From Bradyrhizobium niftali (GTDB taxonomy: Bacteria > Pseudomonadota > Alphaproteobacteria > Rhizobiales > Xanthobacteraceae): a stretch of 64,000 bases of DNA. The stretch is from assembly GCF_004571025.1 (NCBI RefSeq), contig NZ_SPQT01000019.1, forward strand, positions 122,560-186,559. The letters run 5' to 3'. The translations under genes were made by a program, and so were the position numbers. Below, piece by piece: positions 1 to 9,167 of the stretch. The stretch's first letter is position 1. Every line of letters begins with the position of its first letter. The notes beneath the pieces are model-generated. The model was not told the origin of the DNA, made no database searches, and saw only the letters and a list, made by a program, of their open reading frames with translations.

Positions 1-472
1 AGGTGAGATCGACATCGTAGATCACGGTCTCCGGCAGCACGGCCGCATCGCGCACCGTGGTCTTCAGGCCGTTCTCGGTCTGGCCGACGATCGGCGTCAT
101 CTCCGAGCCGGCATAGGTGGTAGGGATGCAGAGCTGATTGACGCCGGTGCGCAGTGCCAGCGCCTTGCCGAGGCCGGTGGTCGAGCCGCCGCCGAGCGAG
201 ACGACGCAGTCGGCATCGCACGCCTTCATCGCCACGAGCGCCCGCTCGGTGACGTCGACCGGCGTATGCATGGTCGCGCCCGGAAAGATGCCGGCATAAA
301 GCGGGCCGAGCGCTGCACCCAGGCTTTTGCCTTGCGCCTCCTGCTGCGGCGTCGTCAGCACCAGTGCGCGCTTGCCGCCGAGCCGCTCCACTTCGGCCTT
401 GGCGCTGGCCAAGGTTCCGCTGCCGAACACGACGCGGCAGGGCAGGTTTTCAAAGGTGAACGAACCGATCAT
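1..472 (-). CDS. maleylacetate reductase, N-terminal part (cut by window edge)
   Basis: This is the N-terminal 157 residues of an iron-containing-alcohol-dehydrogenase-fold protein; the rest lies left of the window. The protein begins MIGSFTFENLPCRVVFGSGT. It carries the nucleotide-binding GGGSTTGLGKA motif and then PTTYAGSEMTPI, both typical of maleylacetate reductases, which reduce maleylacetate to 3-oxoadipate in the lower hydroxyquinol, resorcinol or chlorocatechol routes. The ATG overlaps the stop of the upstream Dabb gene by an ATGA, so the two are translationally coupled. A divergent LysR gene lies beyond the Dabb gene, which is usual for aromatic catabolic operons. The metal-binding half cannot be seen, so the exact substrate is inferred. 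Confidence 0.88.
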   Translation of the reverse strand, partial: MIGSFTFENLPCRVVFGSGTLASAKAEVERLGGKRALVLTTPQQEAQGKSLGAALGPLYAGIFPGATMHTPVDVTERALVAMKACDADCVVSLGGGSTTGLGKALALRTGVNQLCIPTTYAGSEMTPIVGQTENGLKTTVRDAAVLPETVIYDVDLT

Positions 473-792
473 GCGCCGGTCCCTTTGATGGGATAATCGA
501 CCTGAAAGCGGCCGATCCGCAAGTCGCCGAGCGCCTCGCGCACGCGCAGGTGCTCCGGGTGGGTGGCATAGGCCGCGAGCGCGGCCTGGTCGGTGAATTC
601 GGAGAACAGCACGACGTCACAGGCGTAATCGACAGCACTGACGTCGACGCCGACTTCGATGTGGGTGAGGCCGTCGATCCGGCCGCGCAGGCCCTCGAAC
701 AGGGTCTTGACCTTGGCCCGGGCGGCGGACCGCTCCTCGGCGGTCTCGCCGCGCAGCCGCCACATCACGATGTGCCTGATCGGGCCCGACAT
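469..792 (-). CDS. Dabb (stress-responsive A/B barrel) family protein
   Basis: A 107-residue protein starting MSGPIRHIVMWRLRGETAEE. It shows the Dabb ferredoxin-like pattern: an initial IRHIVMWRL strand, a central DVVLFSEF strand, and a late HPEHLRVREAL helix followed by the VDYP ending. Family members are small dimeric barrels, some acting as cyclases or decarboxylases and many without a known function. The stop overlaps the start of the maleylacetate reductase by ATGA, so it is probably an accessory protein of the same aromatic degradation operon. The start was chosen because the reading frame upstream lacks family features although it stays open antisense to the LysR gene. Confidence 0.85.
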   Translation of the reverse strand: MSGPIRHIVMWRLRGETAEERSAARAKVKTLFEGLRGRIDGLTHIEVGVDVSAVDYACDVVLFSEFTDQAALAAYATHPEHLRVREALGDLRIGRFQVDYPIKGTGA

Positions 793-881
793 TTCCCAGT
801 TTCCTCGCCTGTCATCTTGCTTGTGTTGGGCCCATTTTGGCTTGCGGGATACGGAAATAAAGGCCAATAATCGTAAGTCTC

Positions 882-900
882 TTTTCCTAAAAGTGGAAAA
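882..900. promoter_or_regulatory. inverted repeat at the start of the LysR gene
   Basis: TTTTCC (882-887) and GGAAAA (895-900) form an inverted repeat with a 7-nt spacer directly before the LysR ATG, within the 108-nt gap between the divergent Dabb and LysR genes. LysR regulators usually bind such dyads in the shared promoter region, so this is a candidate autoregulatory site. A promoter itself could not be picked out. Confidence 0.35.
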
Positions 901-1824
901 ATGGATCGCCTGCTGCAATTGGAGGTGTTCGCCAAGACGGCCGAACTCGGCAGCCTGTCCAAGGCGGCCGAGGCCTTGCGCATGTCGAATGCGGCCGCGA
1001 GCCGCTATCTCAGCGCGCTCGAGGAGCGCCTCGCCGTTCGCCTGATCGAGCGCAACACGCGCCGCTTGTGGCTGACGGAGGCGGGGCAGGAGCTGCTTGA
1101 GCGGTCCAGCCGGGTGCTGAGCGAACTTGCGGAAGCCGAGGACATCGTCAGCGATCGCGCGCTGTCGCCGCAGGGCATGCTGCGGGTCACGAGCTCGCTG
1201 TCCTTTGCGGTGATCTATCTCGCACCGATGCTGCCGGCGTTCCGCGCGCGCTATCCGAAGCTCAACATGCAGATCACCACCGCCAACCGCTATCCTGACT
1301 TCATCGAGGCGGGCATCGACGTGGCGATCCGGACGCGCGAGCAGGAGCCGGATTCGAACATCATCGTCCGCCGCATCGGCCAGATGCGCCGCGTGCTGGC
1401 GGCCGCACCCTCCTATCTCGCAAGTGCAGGCGAGCTGGAGCAGCCCGCCGATCTCGCGCGCCACAACATGCTCGTCTACAATTTGGCGAACGATCCCTAT
1501 TCGCTGCGCCTGCGCAAAGGCAATGGCGCACAGACGGTCCGCATCACGCCGACGCTCGACAGCAATGACGGCCAGGTCATCCGCGGCGCGGCGCTGGCGG
1601 GTCTCGGCATCCTCATCCAGCCGCTCTACATCGTCCAAAGCGATATCGCGGCGGGCCGTCTCGTCCCGGTCCTGCTGGATTGGGAGCTGCCTCTGCTCAC
1701 CATGAACATCGCCTACCAGAACCGTGCCGGGCTGCCGGCCAAGATCAGGGCCTTTTCCGACTTCCTCGTCACCCATATCCGCGAGCATTCGGAGCCGGGG
1801 ATATGGATGGACGCGGCGAAGTAA
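901..1824 (+). CDS. LysR family transcriptional regulator
   Basis: A 307-residue regulator of normal LysR length. Residues 1-60 hold the winged helix-turn-helix (LEVFAKTAELGSLSKAAEAL, then SRYLSALEERLAVRLIERNT), and residues from about 90 form the effector-binding domain of the periplasmic-binding-protein fold. It is divergent from the Dabb and maleylacetate reductase genes, so the simplest reading is that it activates that catabolic operon in response to an aromatic intermediate. The inducer cannot be told from sequence. The ribosome binding site before the ATG is weak and A-rich. Confidence 0.9.
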   Translation: MDRLLQLEVFAKTAELGSLSKAAEALRMSNAAASRYLSALEERLAVRLIERNTRRLWLTEAGQELLERSSRVLSELAEAEDIVSDRALSPQGMLRVTSSLSFAVIYLAPMLPAFRARYPKLNMQITTANRYPDFIEAGIDVAIRTREQEPDSNIIVRRIGQMRRVLAAAPSYLASAGELEQPADLARHNMLVYNLANDPYSLRLRKGNGAQTVRITPTLDSNDGQVIRGAALAGLGILIQPLYIVQSDIAAGRLVPVLLDWELPLLTMNIAYQNRAGLPAKIRAFSDFLVTHIREHSEPGIWMDAAK

Positions 1825-1887
1825 GCGGCAGACACTGAAATCCCGACTGTTTCCGAGAGGGCATGGGGAGCACCAGCCGAGGCGCCT

Positions 1888-3030
1888 CTATTCGGTGCTG
1901 CGTTTCCAGGCGCCGGTGCCGAGCTTGCCGGTGATCACAGCCATCGCATCGTGGATCTCGTATGCGCCACCGTCGCTATAGCCTGACAGGCCCCTGAGGG
2001 CACGCAACGTCCAGCGGCCGTTCGCGGCAGTGATCGTGCCTTCGTGCGGACGGGCCGAGCGCTGCGGCTCGGCGTGGAATCTGTAGGTACCGTCGCCCAT
2101 GATCTCCCAGATCCAGCGCGACTGGCCGCGGCCATTCGGCACCATGATTTCCCAGGTGCCGACCAGCGCGGGATCGATCGTCGACGACGGCCCGCGCGGC
2201 GCAGCAGGGGAGACGACGGCCGGAAGCGCCGCACCGTCGGCACCGGCGGGCGGCGGGCCAGCAAGGTAGATCGCCTTGCGTGACAGCGAACCATAGACGA
2301 ACGGCTGCTGCTGGTTGCGGGTCGCCTCCATCACGTCGTCCCGGACATTGCGGAACATGAAGGTAACCTCGACACCAGGCGCCTCGATGTTGCGCAGGAG
2401 CGCCGCTGCAAACGGGCTGTTGCGCGCGTCCCCGTCAAGCGCCGTGGTGCCGTCGCGCGCGGCATAGGCGACGAGAACGTTACCGGTGGGCTCGATGCGG
2501 CCGAGCCCGCCCATCGTAGCCGCCCGTGTGGCGAGCGAGCGGTTCATCCTGAAGGCAAAAGGATTGTCGCGGCAGGCGTCGAGGATGACGAGGCCGAGGC
2601 TCGTGGTATTGGACACCTGCAACATCACGCTTTGCAGGCTGATGGCTTCATTCGCCGCGTCCGTGTCTCGCTTCAGCGCTGCGTCGATCGGGATCAGCCA
2701 GTTCTCGCCGTTGATCTCCATGCCATGGCCAGCGAAATACAGGGCTGCCATGTCGGCGCCGGCGGCGTCGCGTCCCAATGCGATCAGGCCGCGGCGCATC
2801 TCATCGAAGCTGGCGTTGGTGGCCAGGGACACGGTGAATCCTAGCCGCTTCAGCGCCGCAGCGATGTCGCTCGCGTCGTTCGGCGGATTGAGCAGCGCGG
2901 GAACGTTGCCGTAGGCGCCGTTGCCGATGACCAGCGCGACCCGCCTGCCTTCCGCTGCTGCAGCCGTCGGCGTCACGCCGGCAAACGCGGCTGCAGCCGT
3001 CAATCCCGAAACGAATTCGCGCCGATTCAT
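1888..3030 (-). CDS. caspase family protein (peptidase C14-like) with twin-arginine-type signal
   Basis: A 380-residue protein. It starts MNRREFVSGLTAAAAFAGV, a Tat-like signal with an RR motif, followed by a caspase p20-like domain beginning RRVALVIGNGAYGNVP. The catalytic dyad is visible as His in ALYFAGHGMEI and Cys in LVILDACRDNPF. About 120 C-terminal residues follow a Pro/Ala linker and look like a small beta-rich domain (GTWEIMVPNGRG and YRFHAEP). Such metacaspase-like exported proteins are common in Bradyrhizobium, and their substrates are unknown. It is a single gene between the LysR gene and the M20 hydrolase gene. Confidence 0.85.
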   Translation of the reverse strand: MNRREFVSGLTAAAAFAGVTPTAAAAEGRRVALVIGNGAYGNVPALLNPPNDASDIAAALKRLGFTVSLATNASFDEMRRGLIALGRDAAGADMAALYFAGHGMEINGENWLIPIDAALKRDTDAANEAISLQSVMLQVSNTTSLGLVILDACRDNPFAFRMNRSLATRAATMGGLGRIEPTGNVLVAYAARDGTTALDGDARNSPFAAALLRNIEAPGVEVTFMFRNVRDDVMEATRNQQQPFVYGSLSRKAIYLAGPPPAGADGAALPAVVSPAAPRGPSSTIDPALVGTWEIMVPNGRGQSRWIWEIMGDGTYRFHAEPQRSARPHEGTITAANGRWTLRALRGLSGYSDGGAYEIHDAMAVITGKLGTGAWKRSTE

Positions 3031-3098
3031 CCGGATCTCGCGGGCTCGAACGAGCCTCTATCCTAGCGCAACCGGTCCGGGGGAGCCACGGGGCGTTC

Positions 3099-4310
3099 CT
3101 AGTTCGACGCCAGCGCCGTCTTGGCGACCTCGGCCATCCAGCCGGATGCCACGGGAAGGATCGCGTCGTTGAAATCATAGCGCGGGCCGTGCAGCTCGGC
3201 ACCGTCGCGCAGTTCGCCGTTGCCGATCCAGACGAAGGCGCCGGGCCGCTTCTGGAGGTAGAAGGCGAAATCCTCGCCGGCCATGCTGGGCGCGAGGTCG
3301 CGCCTGACTTCGGCCCGCACCTTCTCCGCGGCAGCGCGCGCAAGGCTCGCCTCATCAGGCGTGTTGACCACGACGCCGACGCCCATCACGATCTCGGGCG
3401 TGACCTTGACGCCAAGGCTCGTGGCGATTCCGGCGCAGATCTCGCTGATCCGCGCGAGGAGGACGTCCTTGACCGCCTCGCGATGAAACCGCAGCGTGCC
3501 GCGGATGGTCACGCGTCCCGCGATCTGGTTCGGTGCGGTGCCGCCCTCGATCGTGCAGAGCGAGAGCACGGCGGTGTCGAGCGGATCGACGCTGCGCGAC
3601 ACGATCGACTGCAGCGCGACGATGAGATGGCCGGCCGCCATGACCGGATCGCGCGTCAGATGCGGCATGCCGGCGTGCCCGGCATGGCCCTCGATGGTGA
3701 TGGTGACGCGCCCGCCGGAGGCCATGACGACGCCGTCATGGACCGCGATGGTGCCGGCGGCAAGGCCCGGCCAGTTGTGGAAGCCGAACACCCGGTCCAT
3801 CGGAAAGCGCTCGAACAGCCCGGCCCCGACCATCGCGCGCGAGCCGCCATAGCCTTCCTCGGCCGGCTGGAAGATGAAATCGACCGTGCCGCTCCAGCTC
3901 GTGTCGGCGGCGAGCAGCGCCGCGGCGCCGAGCAGCGAGGCGGTGTGCCCGTCATGGCCGCAGGCATGCATCACGCCTGATGTCTTCGAGGCATAGGGCA
4001 GGCCGGTATCCTCGGTGATCGGCAGCGCGTCCATGTCGGCGCGCAGGCCGACGCGGCCTTGCGCGGATCCGCGCGTCAAGGTCGCGACGACGCCGTGGCC
4101 ACCGACGCCAGCCTCGAAGGGAATGCCGAGCTCGGTGAGCCTGTCCTGCACGAAGGCCGCGGTCGCCTTCTCCTGGAGGGACAGTTCGGGATGGGCATGC
4201 AAATGGCGGCGCCACGCGGTCAGTTTCTGGTGCAGCTCGGGTGTCAAGGCGCGGCTCTCTCGAATGGTGTCAGCTAGCGGCCACTCTAGCCGATTATCCG
4301 CGCGGCGCAT
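3099..4310 (-). CDS. M20 family amidohydrolase (hippurate-hydrolase-like)
   Basis: A 403-residue M20D metallo-amidohydrolase. The motif order is HLHAHPELS near residue 40, the metal-binding RADMDALP, HACGHDGHTA, QPAEEG with the catalytic glutamates, and GEDFAFYL near the C-terminus. These enzymes remove an acyl or amino-acid group from N-acyl amino acids in the cytoplasm. The start at MRRADNRLEW gives the usual family length. An open extension further upstream runs through an intergenic palindromic repeat and was rejected. The next gene on the same strand is 145 nt away, so it is probably transcribed alone. Confidence 0.85.
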   Translation of the reverse strand: MRRADNRLEWPLADTIRESRALTPELHQKLTAWRRHLHAHPELSLQEKATAAFVQDRLTELGIPFEAGVGGHGVVATLTRGSAQGRVGLRADMDALPITEDTGLPYASKTSGVMHACGHDGHTASLLGAAALLAADTSWSGTVDFIFQPAEEGYGGSRAMVGAGLFERFPMDRVFGFHNWPGLAAGTIAVHDGVVMASGGRVTITIEGHAGHAGMPHLTRDPVMAAGHLIVALQSIVSRSVDPLDTAVLSLCTIEGGTAPNQIAGRVTIRGTLRFHREAVKDVLLARISEICAGIATSLGVKVTPEIVMGVGVVVNTPDEASLARAAAEKVRAEVRRDLAPSMAGEDFAFYLQKRPGAFVWIGNGELRDGAELHGPRYDFNDAILPVASGWMAEVAKTALASN

Positions 4311-4359
4311 CAAGCCCCTTGGAATGCCTCGCGTGCAGCAATGCGCGCCCCCTCTGCCT

Positions 4360-4400
4360 GTCATTCCGGGGCGCGCCCCTTGGCGCGAACCCGGAATGAC
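4360..4400. repeat. Bradyrhizobium-type intergenic palindrome
   Basis: GTCATTCCGGG (4360-4370) pairs with CCCGGAATGAC (4390-4400) around a GC-rich centre. A relative of the same family lies at 36305-36407. It sits between the alpha/beta hydrolase and M20D genes and could act as an mRNA 3'-end hairpin. Confidence 0.75.
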
Positions 4401-4455
4401 GAGCAATGGGTATCACGCCAGCTTCGCCAGCCCGTTCCAGTCGCTGCGAGCGACA

Positions 4456-5295
4456 TCAAGCGAAGAAACGACGCAGCTCTGCGGCGACACGGGTCGGATC
4501 GCCTTCGTTGTCTGCCGCGATGTGGCCGGTGCCCTTGAGTTCAATTCGTGTCGCGTTCGGCAGGATCGCAGTGAGAGCATCGACCCCGGCCTTGAGATAG
4601 CCCTGGCTGCGATCGCCACCGAGAAGCAGCGTTTTCGTGCCCAGGCTCCTGTAGCGATCGGGGTCGCCGGCCATCTCCTTGATGAGTTCGATATCGTAAT
4701 GGACCAGCGGGATGAGCGTAGCCAGAGGTGGGCGATCGCCCGCGCTTGCATCTCGACGCAGGCGCATCACCATGGCGAAGAACGATCTCAGCACAGGCGC
4801 GGGGAGCTTTGTCATGATCCCGTTGTCGCCGGTGCCTTTGACCACGGCAACAAAGGCCGCGGCCAGGTCTTTCTTTGTCAGGGCCGCCTCGTAGTTCGAG
4901 GCCCAGTACCGTGGTTGGACCGAGCCGAACTCGAGCGGAGGCTCGTAGAGGGCAAGGCGTGAGATCGCCGGATTGACAAGCGCGGTGTGCAAGGCAACCA
5001 GCGCTCCGGAGCTGAGTGCAAACACATTGCGGGCTCCTGTCTCGGCGAGAAGCCGACCGAGATCGTGGATCTCGGTCGCCATGCAGTGATCGGGCCGGAA
5101 GGGGCCGCTCAGACCCCGACCTCGACGGTCCGGGATGATGACAGTAAAGCGGTCAGCCAGCGCAGCTCCAAGGTCGGCAAAGCTTGCTGCGCTCTGCAGC
5201 CCGCCATGGAGCAGCACAAGTCCGGGACCTGAACCGAGCTGTCGATACCCAATGACGGTGCCGTCATTGGCGACAAACGATCTCTCAGAGCTCAT
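4456..5295 (-). CDS. alpha/beta hydrolase
   Basis: A 279-residue alpha/beta-hydrolase-fold protein starting MSSERSFVANDGTVIGYRQL. It has the oxyanion-hole HGG motif (LVLLHGGLQS), the strand IIPDRRGRGLSGP and a nucleophile elbow reading ALSSGALVAL. The first Gly of the usual GxSxG is therefore Ala. A C-terminal catalytic His is plausible in LKGTGHIAADNEGD. The start lies 10 nt after the stop of the upstream M20 peptidase gene, so the two form an operon. A longer reading upstream overlaps that gene and was not used. The substrate is unknown. Confidence 0.82.
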   Translation of the reverse strand: MSSERSFVANDGTVIGYRQLGSGPGLVLLHGGLQSAASFADLGAALADRFTVIIPDRRGRGLSGPFRPDHCMATEIHDLGRLLAETGARNVFALSSGALVALHTALVNPAISRLALYEPPLEFGSVQPRYWASNYEAALTKKDLAAAFVAVVKGTGDNGIMTKLPAPVLRSFFAMVMRLRRDASAGDRPPLATLIPLVHYDIELIKEMAGDPDRYRSLGTKTLLLGGDRSQGYLKAGVDALTAILPNATRIELKGTGHIAADNEGDPTRVAAELRRFFA

Positions 5296-5305
5296 GCGAC
5301 GCGGC

Positions 5306-6499
5306 TCACCGCATCGTTGCAAGCTGGAGCGCCAGCGCGCAGGCGCGGTCGTATTCGTCGAGATTGATCCATTCGTCGACCGTGTGCGCCTCATTCTGCC
5401 CCGCGCCGAAGGTCACGGTCGGAACGCCGTGGCGGACCATCCAGTTCGCATCGAGGCCGCCATTGGCGGCGCGGACATTCGGGGTGCCGCCGACCGCGGA
5501 GACCGCCTCGATTGCGCGTTTGACGACCGGCAGGTTGTCCTTCATGCGGAACGGATAATAGTCGGTCTCGGCCTTGAACTTGACCTTGCCGGACTTGCCC
5601 TGCGCGTTTGTCACCTTCTTGGCGGCCTTCTCGAACGCGGCCTTGTAGGCTTTGGTGATCTCCTTGAAGAACTTTCCGTCATGGCTGCGGCTTTCGCCGC
5701 GCACATGCACGTAGTCGGTGACGACGTTGGTGGCATCGCCCGCCGGGCGGCCCTCGCCGCCGGTGACCGGGCCGATATTGCTGGTGCCTTGCTGCTTGCC
5801 CTTCACCACCTTGCCGAACCAGCCGCCGGCCTTCGCGTCCGCGAGCGCCAGCGCCATGATCATGGTCGAGGAGATGCCGCGCTCGGGCGCAACGCCGGCA
5901 TGCGAGGCGCGGCCGAAGATCTCGACGGTCCAGCGGTCGGCCCCGACCGCGCCGATGATCACGTTGGAGGCCGAGCCGCCGTCATAGTTGAAGGCCATCA
6001 CCGGCGAGCCGAGCTCGTCGAGCTTGACGTGGCGCGCGCCGTAGAGCCCGCTCTCCTCGCGCACGCAGAACAAAAGCGTGATCGGCGGATGATCGAGCTT
6101 CTGCGTGGCGAGCTCGGCGGCCAGCGTCACCAGCACGCCGCAGCCGCAGCGGTTGTCGCCGCCGAGCGCGGTCTTGGCCTCGTTGACGATCTTGCGGCCT
6201 GACTTCTTCGGCTTGGCGCCGGCGCACAGCGGCACGGTGTCCATGTGGGTCATGAACATGATGCGCGGCTGGTTGTGCAGCGCGCCGCGGCCCGGCAGGT
6301 CGACGATGAGGTTGCCGGTCTCGGTCGGCACCGGAATGCGGGTGTTGGCGTCGTCGAGCCGGATCGCCTTGGCCGGCACGCCGCTCTCCTTCAGCGCGGC
6401 CGTGAGCTCACGCCCGATCGCCGCCTCCTGTCCGGTGACGCCCTCGACAGAGAGGAAGCGCATGAGGCGATCGGTGGCGGCTTTGGTATCGACAGGCAT
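5306..6499 (-). CDS. M20 family peptidase, peptidase T-like
   Basis: A 397-residue metallopeptidase. Metal-site motifs are visible as MFMTHMDTVP, TALGGDNRCGCGVL (the GGDN form of the bridging-Asp motif), FCVREESGLYGA with the catalytic Glu pair, and AFNYDGG. The C-terminal NEAHTVDEWI provides the last metal His. The overall layout resembles PepT and deacetylase-type M20 enzymes, which trim small peptides in the cytoplasm. It is the first gene of a two-gene unit with the alpha/beta hydrolase gene downstream. The exact substrate is not deducible. Confidence 0.85.
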   Translation of the reverse strand: MPVDTKAATDRLMRFLSVEGVTGQEAAIGRELTAALKESGVPAKAIRLDDANTRIPVPTETGNLIVDLPGRGALHNQPRIMFMTHMDTVPLCAGAKPKKSGRKIVNEAKTALGGDNRCGCGVLVTLAAELATQKLDHPPITLLFCVREESGLYGARHVKLDELGSPVMAFNYDGGSASNVIIGAVGADRWTVEIFGRASHAGVAPERGISSTMIMALALADAKAGGWFGKVVKGKQQGTSNIGPVTGGEGRPAGDATNVVTDYVHVRGESRSHDGKFFKEITKAYKAAFEKAAKKVTNAQGKSGKVKFKAETDYYPFRMKDNLPVVKRAIEAVSAVGGTPNVRAANGGLDANWMVRHGVPTVTFGAGQNEAHTVDEWINLDEYDRACALALQLATMR

Positions 6500-6662
6500 G
6501 AGATGGTCCTTTGATGCAAGGTACGTGTCAGCATCCTTCGCTGCGCCGTGTTTCGCAAGGCCTCTCGGACAGTCAGATGAAGCTGGGGCGGGGCAGGGAC
6601 GACCGCATCAAAGCCACGGCCGCGGCGCGCCGAACACGACGCGCCCGCCTTCGGCACGCCAA

Positions 6663-7427
6663 TCAGTATCGCGCGACGAGCGGGGCGAGGGCCGTGTTGA
6701 ATCGCCAGTTCACGCCGAGCATGACGGTTTGCATGTTCTGCCGGACGCTGACCGGGAAGAAGGGAGTGCCGGCACATGCGGGATTGCCGGAGCAGTTCAG
6801 GGTGTAGCCGTTCGTTCCAAAGTCGAAATAATTGTATTCGGCCTTCAACGACAGGTTTGGCAGCAGCGCATACTCGATACCGGCACCGACGACGAATCCC
6901 GCCACATCGCGCGAACCCTTGAAATCAACCGTGAAGGCGGCGAAATCGGTCTGCGTCATCTGATGGTTGAAGTGGGCGAAGGCGGCGCCGCCCTTGGCGT
7001 AGAACAGCACGCGATCGAAGGCGTAGCCGATGCGGCCCGTCGCGGTGGCGACGCGATCGAGCTGGGTCGTCAGCAGGAGGCCGACGCCGCCGCCCGGAAT
7101 CAGTGTCGGGGTGGTGTCCTTCATGTCGGCCCAATCGAACTGGCCTTCGAGGCCGACCACGAGGGAGCCGACCTGATAATCGCAGCCCCCCTGCACACCA
7201 GCGAGCCAGCCGCTGTTGTGGTCGGCATTGAATGTTATCCCGACAAGGGGCTGCTGCTCGTTGACCCCGCGACCGCCGCCGCCATTGCCGCCGACATAGC
7301 AACCGGTCCAGGAGAAGGCCGGGGCCGCAGGCGCCGCCTTGTACGGCATCGACACGTCCGCCGCCATGGCCGAGGTGAACGTCGAAACGGCCAGCGCGAT
7401 GGCGCTGACAAGGGTCTTGGTGGTCAT
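6663..7427 (-). CDS. outer-membrane beta-barrel protein (Omp25/RopB-like)
   Basis: A 254-residue porin-like protein. A signal peptide (MTTKTLVSAIALAVSTFTSA, then MAADVSMP) leads into an eight-strand-type barrel that starts FSWTGCYVGGNGG and repeats the alternating pattern seen in LDRVATATGRIGYAFDRVLF and PNLSLKAEYNYFDFG. It ends with an aromatic residue (VARY), as expected for BAM-dependent insertion. The ATG at 7427 was preferred to a TTG six codons upstream because AAGGAAG precedes it at suitable spacing. Rhizobial genomes carry many paralogues. They are abundant surface proteins of structural role. Confidence 0.88.
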   Translation of the reverse strand: MTTKTLVSAIALAVSTFTSAMAADVSMPYKAAPAAPAFSWTGCYVGGNGGGGRGVNEQQPLVGITFNADHNSGWLAGVQGGCDYQVGSLVVGLEGQFDWADMKDTTPTLIPGGGVGLLLTTQLDRVATATGRIGYAFDRVLFYAKGGAAFAHFNHQMTQTDFAAFTVDFKGSRDVAGFVVGAGIEYALLPNLSLKAEYNYFDFGTNGYTLNCSGNPACAGTPFFPVSVRQNMQTVMLGVNWRFNTALAPLVARY

Positions 7428-7661
7428 GGGAGAATCTTCCTTCAACTAACGGCAATGGCGCCTGAAGCGTATCGTGCGCGTCGGCATCGCACAGGCCAGC
7501 GACTTCATCTGATGAGTTGGCCGACTTCGCGATCTGGTCACAGTACGCGGCGAGGCACGCGGCGGCTGTAACCACCTGGCCACAGTGGAAATAACGGCCA
7601 CTGCAGGTTGCGACTTTTCACAGAGGCTGGCGCGACAGGAAGAATCGGGAATTTCGCTGCT

Positions 7662-8906
7662 TCACGCAGTCCGCGTATACGCCAGGAAGATCAGCGTGCC
7701 GAAAAGGAGCGCTGCGGCCATGAACAGCAGCACTGCCGGCAGCCCCGCGAGCGCCGCCACCGCGCCGGTGAGCGACTGCATCAACGCCGCGCCGAGGAAG
7801 AAGGCGAGGTTGATCGCGGCGAGCGCCTTGCCCGCAACCTGCGCGTCGACCAGCTGCCTGGACATGCCGAACAGCAGCGGCTGCGCGGAGGTCGCGAGCC
7901 CAATCAGCACGAACAGCACCAAATCGTATTGCGGCGGCATCACGGCGACGCCGAACAGCGCGGAGACCGCAAAATGCGGCGCGCCGAGCGCCATCAGCGC
8001 CAGCAGCAACGCGCCGGCGAGATGCGAGCCGGCGACCAGCTCGCGGCGGCGGCCGAGCCTGCGATCGATCATGCCGATGAGCAGCGGCCCCACGATCATC
8101 GCCAGCGTGAACGCACCGAGCTGGTTGCCGGCCTCGATCCGCGACAGTCCCTTGACGTCCATGAGCCACGGTCCGCCCCACAGGCCGCGCAGCACCAGCG
8201 AGGTCGCGAGCGACACCAGCGCCAGCGCGATCAGGCCACGCAGCGGCCGCGACAGGCCGAGCCTGAGCACCTCGATCATCTGCGATAGCGGTGAGGAATG
8301 GTCCTTGTGCTCGGCCGGCTGGTTCGGCACCAGTGCGAACACCGCGAGCGCGACTGCGACGCCGCCAGCTGCGGAGATCCAGAACCCGGCGCGCCAGCCC
8401 CAGGTGTCGACGACGAAGGCGAGCGGGCTCGACGACAGCAGCATGCCGATATTGCCGATCGAGAGGATCGCGCCCGACCACAGCCCGAAGCGCGCCGCCG
8501 ACAATTGCTTGGCCGCCAGCGTCATCGGGCACATCAGCATGCCCGAGGTGGCGACGCCGAGCATCAGCTGGCCGACCGCAAAGCTCTCGGGGCCTGTCGC
8601 AAAGCCCGATGCGACCGCGCCGAACACGGTTCCCGCCAGCAGGCCGAGCGACACCGGCCGCACGCCGAAGCGATCCATCGCCGCGCCGACCGGGATCTGC
8701 GCCGCGGCAAAGGCGAAATGATAGACCGAGGTCAGGCTCGCCAGCGCCTGCGGCTTGACGTGGAAATCCGCCGCCATCAGGTCGAGGCTGATGGCGGGAA
8801 TCGTGCGCAGCAAGGTCGAGAGCATATGCCCGCAGGCAAGTGCCACCAGTGCGAAGATCAGCGCGCGGGTGGCGCCTCCCGCGTCGTTAGTGGCTGCGGT
8901 CTCCAT
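7662..8906 (-). CDS. MFS transporter
   Basis: A 414-residue major facilitator with about 12 hydrophobic segments starting METAATNDAGGATRALIFAL. The cytoplasmic loop 2 signature appears as AAMDRFGVRPVSLGL. A second set of hydrophobic helices follows a charged central loop (PNQPAEHKDHSSPLSQMIEV). The substrate cannot be inferred; similar proteins include nitrate/nitrite-type and organic-acid carriers. Thirty bases of its 5' coding region recur at 10647-10676. A 13-codon extension upstream was rejected because it lacks transporter features. Confidence 0.85.
   Translation of the reverse strand: METAATNDAGGATRALIFALVALACGHMLSTLLRTIPAISLDLMAADFHVKPQALASLTSVYHFAFAAAQIPVGAAMDRFGVRPVSLGLLAGTVFGAVASGFATGPESFAVGQLMLGVATSGMLMCPMTLAAKQLSAARFGLWSGAILSIGNIGMLLSSSPLAFVVDTWGWRAGFWISAAGGVAVALAVFALVPNQPAEHKDHSSPLSQMIEVLRLGLSRPLRGLIALALVSLATSLVLRGLWGGPWLMDVKGLSRIEAGNQLGAFTLAMIVGPLLIGMIDRRLGRRRELVAGSHLAGALLLALMALGAPHFAVSALFGVAVMPPQYDLVLFVLIGLATSAQPLLFGMSRQLVDAQVAGKALAAINLAFFLGAALMQSLTGAVAALAGLPAVLLFMAAALLFGTLIFLAYTRTA
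8851..8880. repeat. 30-bp direct repeat, copy 1 (inside MFS gene)
   Basis: An exact 30-base match to 10647-10676 in the same orientation. This copy encodes GGATRALIFA of the MFS protein on the minus strand. The two copies flank the TAXI-type gene. Confidence 0.9.
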
Positions 8907-9167
8907 GAGTGTCCCGTCCCGAGAAGGTTTTGGATGGGGGTACATGATCGCGGGGCGGCCGCCAATGGCGGCAGCGCGACCCCCTCATTCCGGAATGGCG
9001 GCGCCGTCAGCGCAAAGTGGTGCCCGCGCGCCGTGACGGCAGGCACGTTGCCCATCAAAGCGGGTCTGACGCCGCTGTCTGAGACCATGAACCAAGCCGG
9101 CCGTCAGGACGTTGTTCCCGGGAAGATGTGGTATCATGGGGACCAGGATCTGCAGCTGGCGGCGGCA

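Noticed and set aside
793..1788. Long leftward open frame antisense to the LysR gene, continuous with the Dabb gene
   Set aside because: It is an antisense shadow of a clear LysR gene. Only the last 107 codons look like a protein.
8298..9167. Long N-terminal extension of the TAXI gene
   Set aside because: It runs antisense through the MFS gene, with low-complexity Arg-rich composition. The methionine at 9168 precedes a natural membrane anchor.
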